Assembly: GCA_964565865.1 (NCBI GenBank) | Contig: CAZMGM010000010.1 | Span: 10,220 to 74,219, forward strand | Origin: CBDAPI01 sp964565865 | GTDB lineage: Bacteria > Acidobacteriota > UBA6911 > RPQK01 > CBDAPI01 | DNA length: 64,000 nucleotides | Reading direction: 5' to 3' | Shown here: positions 43,560 to 51,802 of the stretch, piece after piece | Layout: each line of letters begins with the position of its first letter | How positions within the stretch are numbered: position 1 is the first letter of the stretch | Made by a program: the position numbers and the translations under genes | Notes under the pieces: generated by a model | What the model was told of the DNA's origin: nothing | Databases searched by the model: none | The model's input: only the letters and a program-made list of their open reading frames with translations

Positions 43560-44651
43560 TTAAAGAGGCGGAGGGCCCACTTCCGTAGGGATCTCTCCCG
43601 TAAGAGCCTCCAGAAAAGCCTCCAGGTCTGCTCGCGACCAGTTCTCTTCCCCTGTTTCGGTCAGAGGAGACAGCACTTTCAGCTGAGGTGACAAATGCGG
43701 ATTCGAGTTGCCTCCCCCGACATAGAAGTCGATGACTTCAGCGAGTGTTTTGAGACTGCCGTCATGCATGTACGGTGCTGTGAGTGCTATGTTACGAAGG
43801 GACGGGGTCTTAAAGGCACCCCGATCCGAGTCCTTACCTGTTACATCGAACCGGCCTAGGTCGGTTAGCTCTCCATCGTCCCCTACTCCCACACCGATGT
43901 TGTGAAAGAGGTTATCCGTGAAGAGCCCCACAACATGGCAAGCAGTGCAATTGCCTTTTTCAGGATTGCGGAAAATCTCCAGGCCGCGCCGGGAGGCCTT
44001 ACTGAGCGCTGTCTCATCTCCCCTGTAAAAATATCGGTCAAAAGGCGAATTTCCACTGACGACGGTTCGTTCAAAGGCAGCGATGGCCTTTCCCACCATT
44101 TCATAGCGGATGGGACGAGGCCCGAAGGCCTTCTCAAACAAGGCCCGGTAAGAAGGATCGGCCGCCAAGGTCTTTTCCACTTCGTCCAGGGTGTGAGCCA
44201 TTTCAATCGGATTCTGGACAGGGCCCGCGGCCTGATCTTCCAGGCTGGGCGAGCGGCCGTCCCAAAACTGGGAGGTGTAGAAAGCGGCGTTGAAGACGGT
44301 GGGAGCATTCCTGCCGCCCTTCTGACCGTTGACCCCTTCCGAAACGGATTCTCCATCCGAGAAACCAAAGTCCGGGTTGTGGCAACTGGCACAGGAGATT
44401 GTATCGTCCACGGAAAGATGGGTGTCATAAAAAAGCCGACGACCCAGCTCAATGGTTTCAGCGGTCGAAGGATTGTCGCCTGGGACTGGAATGGGGGGCA
44501 GTCCCAGAGGGCTGGCCAGTTCAACCGGCTCCCCGATTGGCAGTGCAGCTGCCGTCTCCATAGAATCATAGTGCGCCGGGCGGCAGGCGGGAATCATCCA
44601 GCCAAGGGTCAATAAAACCAGTACGACGAGAATGAGAGTCAGGTGCTTCAC
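43560..44651 (-). CDS. Di-heme cytochrome c peroxidase (MauG/CCP family), lipoprotein
   Basis: 363 residues from GTG 44651, supported by GGAGG just upstream; longer frames are untranslated leader. Signal VKHLTLILVVLVLLTLGWMI with a lipobox ending PAC. Two CxxCH haem sites, SCASCHNPDFGF and CTACHVVGLF. The peroxidase domain has GLPPIPVPGDNPSTAETIEL, FWDGRSPSLEDQAAGP and the tail TPSLRNIALTAPYMHDG. It reduces peroxide in the periplasm or acts in oxidative modification like MauG. Transcribed divergently from the MoaB-like gene. Confidence 0.92.
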   Translation of the reverse strand: MKHLTLILVVLVLLTLGWMIPACRPAHYDSMETAAALPIGEPVELASPLGLPPIPVPGDNPSTAETIELGRRLFYDTHLSVDDTISCASCHNPDFGFSDGESVSEGVNGQKGGRNAPTVFNAAFYTSQFWDGRSPSLEDQAAGPVQNPIEMAHTLDEVEKTLAADPSYRALFEKAFGPRPIRYEMVGKAIAAFERTVVSGNSPFDRYFYRGDETALSKASRRGLEIFRNPEKGNCTACHVVGLFTDNLFHNIGVGVGDDGELTDLGRFDVTGKDSDRGAFKTPSLRNIALTAPYMHDGSLKTLAEVIDFYVGGGNSNPHLSPQLKVLSPLTETGEENWSRADLEAFLEALTGEIPTEVGPPPL

Positions 44652-44780
44652 GGTGTTCCTCCGCTGATGCCTGTCCTTCGAGCGGGAGAAGCTGATTCTA
44701 ACGACCTCTGCACAAATTGACAACCTGCAGTGACGGTGAACGTTGGAACATCGGAGGGTTGGAAGGCTATCATTTCAAAT

Positions 44781-45299
44781 ATGGTGGAAAGCCTTATAGG
44801 GATTCTGACAGTTTCGGATCGGGCCAGCCGAGGGGAATACGAAGATCGTGGAGGTCCGGCTGTCGTCAGCTATCTCGAGGGGAACGTTGTCAGCCCGTTG
44901 AGAACTCTTCAGCGAATCGTTTCCGACGACCTGAACGGCATCTGTGACGAATTGAAAAGACTGGCGGATCACCACGGCTGCAGCCTCATCGTAACTACCG
45001 GTGGGACCGGGCCTTCGCTTCGTGACCAGACCCCCGAAGCAACTTGCGCAGTGTGCGAAAAAATGCTGCCCGGCTTTGGGGAACAAATGCGCCGGGTGTC
45101 GGCAGGCAAGGTTCCCACCGCACTGCTTTCGAGACAGACAGCAGGCCTCCGGGGAAACTGTCTGATTCTGAACCTGCCGGGCAACCCACGAGCCATTGAG
45201 GAATGCCTGAATGCCGTTTTCGCTGCAGTTCCACACTGTATCAGATTGATCGGGGGGCCCAGACTAGAGCTCAGAAAACCGCCGACACTTCCACACTAG
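44781..45299 (+). CDS. MoaB/Mog molybdopterin adenylyltransferase
   Basis: 172 residues from ATG 44781 (TATCAT ends seven bases upstream). The family motif is IVTTGGTGPSLRDQTPEAT, preceded by GILTVSDRASRGEYEDRGGP and followed by CLILNLPGNPRAIEECL with the nucleotide-binding PGNP. Adenylates molybdopterin before molybdenum insertion. MoaB and Mog cannot be distinguished with certainty here. Selenium and molybdenum use often go together (formate dehydrogenase), though no such gene is in the window. Confidence 0.9.
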   Translation: MVESLIGILTVSDRASRGEYEDRGGPAVVSYLEGNVVSPLRTLQRIVSDDLNGICDELKRLADHHGCSLIVTTGGTGPSLRDQTPEATCAVCEKMLPGFGEQMRRVSAGKVPTALLSRQTAGLRGNCLILNLPGNPRAIEECLNAVFAAVPHCIRLIGGPRLELRKPPTLPH

Positions 45300-45560
45300 T
45301 GGGCTGCCCGCATAGAGAACCGACTCGGATATCTTGCCTGAGGTGTGAATCAGAGCCCCCGGCGGAAGCCGGGCAGGGAGGATCCTGAGGCAGGCACGCT
45401 TTCTTCCGGTTGCTCGGCGGTCCGAAATCTCTCATCGCTTTGACAATCACGCAGTGCAGCCCGGAGGCACCTCCCTTTGGCGAGACCCCAGAACCCGGAT
45501 GGCAACACTCCATGGTAACATCTGCACGACTCGAGGAACGCCTGCAGTTTGGGAGCTGAC

Positions 45561-46805
45561 ATGCGCAAATGGATCAGGACCGTTCTGTCGACAACTCTCC
45601 TGTCTCTGTTCCCCTATTGTGGGAAGCCAGTCGAGCCGCTGCTCTCATTAACTGCTGCTGGGACCGTCCAGGAAAAGTCCCAAAAATTGGCCAGGCAACT
45701 TCTTATCGTCGATACACATGTCGACATTCCTGCCCGGCTGATTCGACGGATGGAAGACATTTCAATTCGTACGCAAGGCGGAGACTTCGACTATCCAAGA
45801 GCCCGAGAAGGGGGCCTGGACGCCGCCTTCATGTCCATCTTTGTGCCGGCCGGCTACCAGGAGTCGGGGGGAGCGCGCGAGTATGCAGACAGGCTCATCG
45901 ACATGGTCACTGGATTTGAAAAGGAATGGCCTGACAAGTTCCGGGTGGTTCGCTCGGTAGCCGAGCTACTCGCTGTTTTCGGAAGCGGGAGAGTTGCCCT
46001 TCCCATGGGAATGGAAAACGGTGCACCGATCGAGGACCGTCTGCAGAATCTGAAGTATTTTTACGACCGGGGAGTGCGATATATAACCTTGACCCACTCC
46101 CGCTTCAACCAGATCTGTGATTCCTCGTATGATTCTACTCGTCGCTGGAATGGATTGAGCCCGTTTGGCCGGAAAGTGGTCAAGGAAATGAACCGCCTGG
46201 GAATCATGATCGACGTTTCCCATGTCTCGGACGATACCTTTCTCCAGGTAATCAAACTGACTAAGGCCCCGGTCATTGCTTCTCACTCCTCCTGTCGGCA
46301 CTTTACTCCGGGCTGGGAACGAAATATGAGCGACGACATGATCCGTAAGCTGGCGGCTATAGGCGGGGTGATTCAAATTTCCTTTGGGTCGTCTTTCATA
46401 AGCAATGACTACCGCCTACGTCATGCCCTCCGACGCCGAGAGATCAATAAGCATCTGAAACGGATCGGACTGACAAGAAGCGATCCGGAGGCTGCCGGGC
46501 AGATCCTCCAGTTCCAAGAAGCTAATCCACTGGAGCTGGCAAACGTATCCGAGGTTGCAGATCACGTCGATCATGTCCGCGAATTGGTGGGTGTTGACCA
46601 CGTCGGGTTAGGTTCCGATTTCGACGGCGTCGGGGACACGATGCCCACTGGTTTAAGGGACGTTTCCCATTACCCAAATCTGATTGCGGAACTCCTGCGC
46701 CGGGGCTATTCCGAAAAGGAGCTTCAGGGGATCTGCTCCGGGAACCTCCTCAGGGTGTGGGAGGAAGTAGAGAGGATTGCCGAGCTGTCAGAAAAAAGCG
46801 ATTGA
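45561..46805 (+). CDS. Membrane dipeptidase (peptidase M19)
   Basis: 414 residues from ATG 45561 (GGGAG upstream). The N-terminal 40 residues are a hydrophobic export signal; the first cysteine after LFPY may be acylated, but the lipobox is imperfect. Metal ligands include HVD in LLIVDTHVDIPARLI, Glu in ALPMGMENGAPIED and two His in DVSHVSDDTFL and IASHSSCR. The signature GVDHVGLGSDFDGVGD is present. Zinc dipeptidases of this family cut dipeptides, including D-amino-acid ones. Confidence 0.93.
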   Translation: MRKWIRTVLSTTLLSLFPYCGKPVEPLLSLTAAGTVQEKSQKLARQLLIVDTHVDIPARLIRRMEDISIRTQGGDFDYPRAREGGLDAAFMSIFVPAGYQESGGAREYADRLIDMVTGFEKEWPDKFRVVRSVAELLAVFGSGRVALPMGMENGAPIEDRLQNLKYFYDRGVRYITLTHSRFNQICDSSYDSTRRWNGLSPFGRKVVKEMNRLGIMIDVSHVSDDTFLQVIKLTKAPVIASHSSCRHFTPGWERNMSDDMIRKLAAIGGVIQISFGSSFISNDYRLRHALRRREINKHLKRIGLTRSDPEAAGQILQFQEANPLELANVSEVADHVDHVRELVGVDHVGLGSDFDGVGDTMPTGLRDVSHYPNLIAELLRRGYSEKELQGICSGNLLRVWEEVERIAELSEKSD

Positions 46806-47124
46806 GTCTGGCAACGCAAAGTCTCATGAACATCGGTCTCCTGCGTTTTCGCTTTCCCCGCTTCGTTTCCCCGTGCCAGCTCGAACTGGCCGCTGCCATC
46901 TTTCGGTTCCGTTCTGGAAGTCAGGAAACGGAATGAGGGCTGACGAGCAGGGCATGTTTTCTGTATATCCCCCACGGTCCTGACGGCTCGGTCTATTTTC
47001 TGTCGCCCTCTGCAGGGGCTGAATCGAGGCGGGGAAAGCGGCTGACAGGGAGTAACCGTGGACGCGAGGCCATGGAAGTCAACGGTGTAAGCCGATCACC
47101 AGCCCCCAAGGGACAGCAGAATGG
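46806..47124. other. Intergenic stretch, no gene seen
   Basis: Only short overlapping ORFs without coding signs. TTCCGTT at about 46907 and AACGGAA at about 46927 could form a small stem between the convergent dipeptidase and glutamine cyclotransferase genes. Confidence 0.4.
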
Positions 47125-47937
47125 TCAAAAATCAGGGACGAATCGAACCTCGAAAATCCTGGGCCAGTTTTTCCCGGTCAGCAGAAACGACTGGCGTTCT
47201 GGAATGTAGGCGATACCGTTCAATACATCCTCTCCTGAGCCGTCTCGATGCGGGTGCAGATTGGAGGCGTCTACAATGGCCGTGACCTGGCCACTGTCCG
47301 GATCGATCCTCACAATCTGGTCGCTGTTCCAGATGTTGGCCCAGATCAGGCCATCGGCACACTCAAGCTCGTTAAGGCTGGAGACGGACCTGCCTTCCCT
47401 CGTGATCTTCTTGCGATCGACTGCCAGGAACCGTTCGGGCTCCCGGATCACCAGCTGATCACTCCCATTGCTCATATAGAAACGCCCTCCCAAAGAGCAA
47501 AGACCCCAACCCTGACCTCGATACGGAAAAGTGTCTAGTTTCTCAAAGGTGGCGAGATCGTAAACGAAGGCAAGGCTGCCGGTCCAGGTGAGCTGCACCA
47601 GCCGATCCTCCATCAGTGCCAGTCCTTCACCAAAATAGCGGCTTTCCAGATGGCGCCTCCTGAGGACCCGGCCGCTTTCCAGATCAACCTCTCGAAGCTC
47701 TGACCTACCGTACTGCCCAGTACTCTCGTAGACTCGGCCACCGTGCCACACCAGACCCTGGGTATAAGCCCGTGTGTCGTGTGGATACTCCGCCAGGATC
47801 TCTGGTTTCAGATAATCCACGGGGGAGTTGGACTGTACCGACCACACCGCAAGGAGAAGCAGTATACTGATTAGCAAGAGGGCCCGCGTCTTCTCATGCC
47901 GGCGCCCTTTCTGTGTCTCCATTTTCCTGGCGGTCAT
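47125..47937 (-). CDS. Glutamine cyclotransferase (glutaminyl-peptide cyclotransferase)
   Basis: 270 residues. A hydrophobic signal or anchor (ALLLISILLLLAVWSVQ) precedes the five-bladed propeller of the bacterial/plant-type QC family: AYTQGLVWHGGRVYESTGQYGRSELREVDL, FGEGLALMEDRLVQLTWTG, SDQLVIREPE, NELECADGLIWANIWNSDQI and DVLNGIAYIPERQSFLLTGKNWPRIFEV. Cyclises N-terminal glutamine to pyroglutamate on exported peptides. It uses no metal-binding M28 fold. Convergent with the dipeptidase. Confidence 0.92.
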   Translation of the reverse strand: MTARKMETQKGRRHEKTRALLLISILLLLAVWSVQSNSPVDYLKPEILAEYPHDTRAYTQGLVWHGGRVYESTGQYGRSELREVDLESGRVLRRRHLESRYFGEGLALMEDRLVQLTWTGSLAFVYDLATFEKLDTFPYRGQGWGLCSLGGRFYMSNGSDQLVIREPERFLAVDRKKITREGRSVSSLNELECADGLIWANIWNSDQIVRIDPDSGQVTAIVDASNLHPHRDGSGEDVLNGIAYIPERQSFLLTGKNWPRIFEVRFVPDF

Positions 47938-47971
47938 GGGAAGGTCCTCCGGGACACGGCTTGTATTTTGG

Positions 47972-48001
47972 TTGAGCCGAAGCCGGGAACTTGGCTAAAA
48001 T
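47972..48001 (+). promoter_or_regulatory. Promoter of rpmB
   Basis: TTGAGC, an 18-bp spacer and TAAAAT, ending about 72 bases before the rpmB ATG. Confidence 0.5.
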
Positions 48002-48073
48002 AGCGAGTTTACACTTTCGTGGCCAACGGCGCGCAGCCAGAACCAGACTGAAAGTGTGAATCTGGAGTGCATC

Positions 48074-48316
48074 ATGGCCAAGAGATGTCAACTGACCGGC
48101 AAGGGCCCGATGAGCGGGAACCGAGTTTCCCATTCCCACAAGAAAACGCGCCGCCGGCAGCTGCCCAATATACAGACCAAACGGCTATATGTTCCTGAGC
48201 TGGACCGATGGGTGCGCGTGAAGCTCTCGGCTCGCGCCCTCCGAACCGTGACCCGGAAGGGCCTTCTGAGATTTTTGAAGGACGAAGGATTGACGCTCAG
48301 GGAAGTCACCCGATAG
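48074..48316 (+). CDS. rpmB: 50S ribosomal protein L28
   Basis: 80 residues from ATG 48074: MAKRCQLTGKGPMSGNRVSH, then SHKKTRRRQLPNIQTKRLYV and RVKLSARALRTVTRKGL, the full L28 pattern with the single N-terminal cysteine (C- type, no zinc ribbon). The adjacent MazG-like gene may be cotranscribed. Confidence 0.96.
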   Translation: MAKRCQLTGKGPMSGNRVSHSHKKTRRRQLPNIQTKRLYVPELDRWVRVKLSARALRTVTRKGLLRFLKDEGLTLREVTR

Positions 48317-48355
48317 CCCTGCCCGCCTTCTTTCCCTAGAAACGGAGTAGTCCGC

Positions 48356-48694
48356 GTGAAAGATCGACCGTTACGTCTCCCCAGCCGTTACAGCGGCCTG
48401 AAAGAACTTCAAAGGCAGTTCAAAGAGTACCAGGAACATGCATTTCCTGACCGTCCCCCGCGCTTCTTTTCCCTCGAACTGTGTGGCGAGGCAGGAGAAA
48501 TCGCCAATCTGGAAAAGAAAGATTGGAAGGGCGTTGAAATTGCGCCTGCCGACTTTGCAGAAGAAGCGGCAGACACAGCGATTGCACTGCTCAACTACGC
48601 GAACGCCAGGCAGATCGATCTGGCCGTTGAGGTGGAGCGGAAGATGTCCAAGATTGAAAATCTGAGACGCAAACAAATCGAGAGGGGAGACTGA
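48356..48694 (+). CDS. MazG-like nucleotide pyrophosphohydrolase
   Basis: 112 residues from GTG 48356 (GGAG upstream). A single MazG-type helical domain: YSGLKELQRQFKEYQEHAFP, then LELCGEAGEIANLEKKDWKG and FAEEAADTAIALLNYA, which supply the acidic Mg-binding residues (ExxE and ExxD). It should hydrolyse NTPs or modified NTPs to the monophosphate and pyrophosphate. Also similar to phage-type housecleaning enzymes. Confidence 0.85.
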   Translation: MKDRPLRLPSRYSGLKELQRQFKEYQEHAFPDRPPRFFSLELCGEAGEIANLEKKDWKGVEIAPADFAEEAADTAIALLNYANARQIDLAVEVERKMSKIENLRRKQIERGD

Positions 48695-48730
48695 TTCACG
48701 TGTTCCGCCCTCTCCTGAAAGTTTCTGGAT

Positions 48731-49135
48731 TGTTCGCTGACTAGCTGCTAGCGGACTTTAACAGTACAGTCCACAGTTGTGGATTCTCATCAGGTTGCTC
48801 AGTAAAAGGGGTTGTCCATCCGAGCTTCTTCAGGAATGCTGATTGGGAGTTAAACCTTCAGCATCCAAAGGAGACAGCGAATGGACATTCATCACATTGA
48901 ACGAAGTTGCCCGCACAGTCGAGCCCTGATGGTGGATCGAGTTGAGTGAGGCGATCCGGTGGTCCGGGTGCGGGTGATCTGGGAATGAGCCAGTCGGCCG
49001 TCTGCAAATGGCTTTCCCGCTATCGCCAGTAATCGGGAGCCTCCCGGTCCCACGGAACACTAACCGTTGACGAGAAATATCGAGCCGACTCCCGGCTCAG
49101 ACGTGCTGCACTAGCTCCTAGCAGTGTTTCATGAG
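48731..49135 (+). mobile_element. Remnant of an IS481-type insertion sequence
   Basis: From ATG 48881 the frame gives MDIHHIERSCPHSRALMVDR, the N-terminus of IS481-family transposases, but it stops after 22 codons. A shifted frame further on encodes GMSQSAVCKWLSRYR, the HTH that follows in such transposases. No DDE domain is left. ACTAGCTGCTAGCGGACTTT (48740-48759) and ACTAGCTCCTAGCAGTGTTT (49110-49129) may be degenerate end sequences. AGGAG still precedes the ATG. The element lies just before the nuo operon. Confidence 0.7.
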
Positions 49136-49220
49136 ATCATGACCAGCGCTCTCGGTACCGCGCGCCCCCGCACGCAGTCTCGACAACCGCAGCATGTCTG
49201 ACTCAGAGCCGTACTAGTTC

Positions 49221-49760
49221 ATGCCCGTTTTTACTGCACAGGTGGCCTTTTATTACATGGCGGCGGCCAGCGTCACCAGCGCAATCCTGGCCGTGACTCG
49301 AAAGAGTCCCGTTCACAGCATGCTTTGGGTGCTGGCTCTCTTTTTGCACGTGGCTGGCCTCTTTCTCCTGCTGGGTGCGGAGTTCCTAGCGGCTGTCCAG
49401 GTGATCGTTTACGCGGGAGCCATCCTCGTCTTTTATCTGTTTGTTCTCATGTTGCTCGACCTGCCCGGCGAGGCGGCTCGGCCGCGGTTCGGGGGGCATT
49501 GGCCCCTGGCCGTTGCGGGGGGGCTGGGATTCGGGGTTCTGGCCTGGCTGGCCCTGGTCAACACTTTCCATCCGGTTGGAGCCGGGGCCGCACCGGTTGC
49601 CGTGGAAGCGGCCAGCGACGCCCCGCTTCTAGGGAGCCTTTCGGAAATCGGCAAGGCTCTCTTTGGTCCGTTTGCGCTCCCCTTTGAAATCGCCTCGCTG
49701 ATCCTTCTGTCCGCCATCGTGGCCTCAGTTGTGCTCGCTAGAAAGAGGGTAGGCCCATGA
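49221..49760 (+). CDS. nuoJ: NADH-quinone oxidoreductase subunit J
   Basis: 179 residues, five membrane helices. Typical NuoJ features are AVTRKSPVHSMLWVLALF, LLLGAEFLAAVQVIVYAGAI (with the conserved Glu and the pi-bulge region VQVIVYAGAILVFYLFVLML), and a C-terminal helix ending in basic VLARKRV. Membrane arm of complex I. First of the cluster; the ATG lacks a Shine-Dalgarno. Confidence 0.93.
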   Translation: MPVFTAQVAFYYMAAASVTSAILAVTRKSPVHSMLWVLALFLHVAGLFLLLGAEFLAAVQVIVYAGAILVFYLFVLMLLDLPGEAARPRFGGHWPLAVAGGLGFGVLAWLALVNTFHPVGAGAAPVAVEAASDAPLLGSLSEIGKALFGPFALPFEIASLILLSAIVASVVLARKRVGP

Positions 49761-50062
49761 TCGTCCCCGTGGAAGTGGTGTTGGCCCTCAGCGCTGTCCT
49801 TTTCGGGATTGGAGTATTTGGATTTCTGGCCCGCCGCAACCTGATCCTTATGCTGGTCTCGATAGAGGTCATGCTCAATGCCGTCAACCTGAGCCTTGCC
49901 GGATTCAGTCGTCACCTCAATGATCCGAGTGGTCAGGTCATGGCCCTCTTTGTGATCGCGGTGGCGGCAGCGGAAGCCGCGGTCGGTTTGGGACTGGTTA
50001 TCGCCTTGAACCGGAACAAGCCAGGGGCCAGTGTGACAGATCTGACTGAGCTGAAATGGTAA
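49757..50062 (+). CDS. nuoK: NADH-quinone oxidoreductase subunit K
   Basis: 101 residues, three membrane helices. Contains the conserved Glu pair in LMLVSIEVMLNAVNLSLAGF and VIAVAAAEAAVGLGLVIAL, needed for proton transfer. ATG overlaps the nuoJ stop. Confidence 0.95.
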   Translation: MIVPVEVVLALSAVLFGIGVFGFLARRNLILMLVSIEVMLNAVNLSLAGFSRHLNDPSGQVMALFVIAVAAAEAAVGLGLVIALNRNKPGASVTDLTELKW

Positions 50063-50081
50063 CGGCAGTGGAGACAGCATA

Positions 50082-51542
50082 TTGAGTTCGGTCACACCCC
50101 TTCTCGCCATTCTGGTTTCCGCCGTTGGTGCGCTACTCATTGCCTGCACGGGGGAGCGAAGGGCCAATCTAAGAGAGTTTTGGTCTATAGCGTCCGGTGT
50201 CACGATGTTTGCCCTTGTTGCCAGCATGATTCCAGAGGTCCTGGCGGGCGGCACGCCTACATGCGTTCTTTTCAGGCTTCTTCCCGGCATCGAACTCGCC
50301 TTTCGGGTCGACAGCTTCGGTCTCCTTTTTGCCTCGGGCGCGTCGATTCTGTGGATCCTGACCTCGTTCTACTCGGTCGGTTACATGCGTTCTCTCAAAG
50401 AACACGCACAAACCCGGTATTTTGCCTGCTTTGCACTGGCTCTCTCCGCCACCATGGGGGTGGCTTTCTCGGCCAACCTATTCACCCTGTTTCTGTTTTA
50501 TGAGGGCTTGACCCTGGTCACCTACCCTCTGGTGGGTCACAAGGAGACGGCCGAAGCAAAGGCTGGCGCCCGCAAGTACCTTATCTATCTTCTGGGAGCC
50601 GCCAAGGTGCTCCTCATTGCCGCCATCATCCTGACCTACAACGTGGCCGGAACTCTGGAGTTTCACAAGGGAGGGATCCTATCGGCCAAGCAGATCGCAT
50701 CGCAGCCGCTGCTTCTTTATCTGATCTTCGGGCTGTTCCTTTTCGGATTTGCCAAGAACGCGCTCGTACCCCTGCACAGCTGGCTACCGGCCGCAATGGT
50801 GGCGCCCACCCCGGTGAGTGCATTACTGCACGCTGTGGCCGTGGTCAAGACCGGGGTGTTTTCCACCCTCCGGGTCTTCCTGTTCATATTCGGCGCGGAT
50901 GCCATGCGCGAGATCGGTGCTGACCAGCTGGCGCTGGGAGCCGCCTCTCTAACCATCCTGGTCGGCTCGATCCTGGCCCTCGGACAGGACAACCTCAAGG
51001 CCCGTCTGGCCTTCTCCACGGTGAGCCAGCTCTCCTATATCATCCTGGGGGCAGCGCTTCTTAACCAAAGCGGAATTCTGGGGGGGGTTGCCCACATCAC
51101 CAACCACGCCGTATCGAAAATAACGCTTTTCTTGTGTGCGGGTTCCATTTACGTATCTACGCAAAAGACCAAAATTAGTCAGATGTCCGGTCTGGCCAGG
51201 CGAATGCCATGGACCATGGCGGCATTTGCAATTGCCTCTCTCAGCGTGGTGGGCATTCCCGGAACCTCCGGAGGTGTCTCCAAGTGGTTCCTGGCCCTAG
51301 GCTCGGTTGAGCTTCAGAGCCCTACCCTCCTGGGGGTTCTCCTCATCAGCTCGCTTCTCAACGCCGCCTACCTCGGCCCGATCGTTTACAAGGCGTACTT
51401 CGAAAAACCGCCACCGACCCAGCAGGAGGTTCACGAGGTGCCCTGGATGGTTGCGCCCCTCGCTATCAGCGCGGCGGTCAGCCTGCTTCTGGGTCTCTAT
51501 CCCGCTCCTGTACTGGAACTGGCAGGGAGGGTAATGCCATGA
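50082..51542 (+). CDS. Antiporter-like complex I subunit (MrpD/NuoL-related), first copy
   Basis: 486 residues and about 14 helices; starts at TTG with GGAG before it. Proton_antipo_M core: TLFLFYEGLTLVTYPLVGHK (Glu in TM5), KNALVPLHSWLPAAMVAPTP (Lys in TM7), LLHAVAVVKTGVFSTLRVFL (TM8 Lys), and MAAFAIASLSVVGIPGTSGG. It lacks the long amphipathic lateral helix of a standard NuoL. It is closer to the MrpD-type antiporter subunits used in Mrp and some complex I versions. The second copy is at 51792. Together with M and N this makes four pump subunits instead of three. Confidence 0.85.
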   Translation: MSSVTPLLAILVSAVGALLIACTGERRANLREFWSIASGVTMFALVASMIPEVLAGGTPTCVLFRLLPGIELAFRVDSFGLLFASGASILWILTSFYSVGYMRSLKEHAQTRYFACFALALSATMGVAFSANLFTLFLFYEGLTLVTYPLVGHKETAEAKAGARKYLIYLLGAAKVLLIAAIILTYNVAGTLEFHKGGILSAKQIASQPLLLYLIFGLFLFGFAKNALVPLHSWLPAAMVAPTPVSALLHAVAVVKTGVFSTLRVFLFIFGADAMREIGADQLALGAASLTILVGSILALGQDNLKARLAFSTVSQLSYIILGAALLNQSGILGGVAHITNHAVSKITLFLCAGSIYVSTQKTKISQMSGLARRMPWTMAAFAIASLSVVGIPGTSGGVSKWFLALGSVELQSPTLLGVLLISSLLNAAYLGPIVYKAYFEKPPPTQQEVHEVPWMVAPLAISAAVSLLLGLYPAPVLELAGRVMP

Positions 51543-51802
51543 ATTTCTTAGAAAGGCTGCTGGAAAACCCGGTCCGTTTGGCGCGGATCAAGCTCTGGTT
51601 CTACGTGGGTCTGGTAGTGGTAGCCCTGGGGGAAATTAGTCTGCCACTGGTGCTGCATGGTATCCACGGGCATTTCTGGTTTGAGTCCCTTCCCGCCTGG
51701 GGGTCTCTCTACGGAGTGCTCTCCTGCGTAGCGATCATAGTGGTGTCCAAGTTTCTCGGGAAGGTGTGGCTCATGCGCCGGGAAGACTATTATGAGTCTT
51801 GA
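51539..51802 (+). CDS. Small two-helix membrane protein between the L-like subunits
   Basis: 87 residues overlapping the upstream and downstream genes by 4 and 11 bases, so translated together with them. Two hydrophobic segments (IKLWFYVGLVVVALGEISLP and SLYGVLSCVAIIVVSKFLGKV) separated by GIHGHFWFESLPAWG, then a charged end RREDYYES. No family recognised. Its fixed place suggests it binds the extra antiporter-like subunits. Confidence 0.75.
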   Translation: MNFLERLLENPVRLARIKLWFYVGLVVVALGEISLPLVLHGIHGHFWFESLPAWGSLYGVLSCVAIIVVSKFLGKVWLMRREDYYES

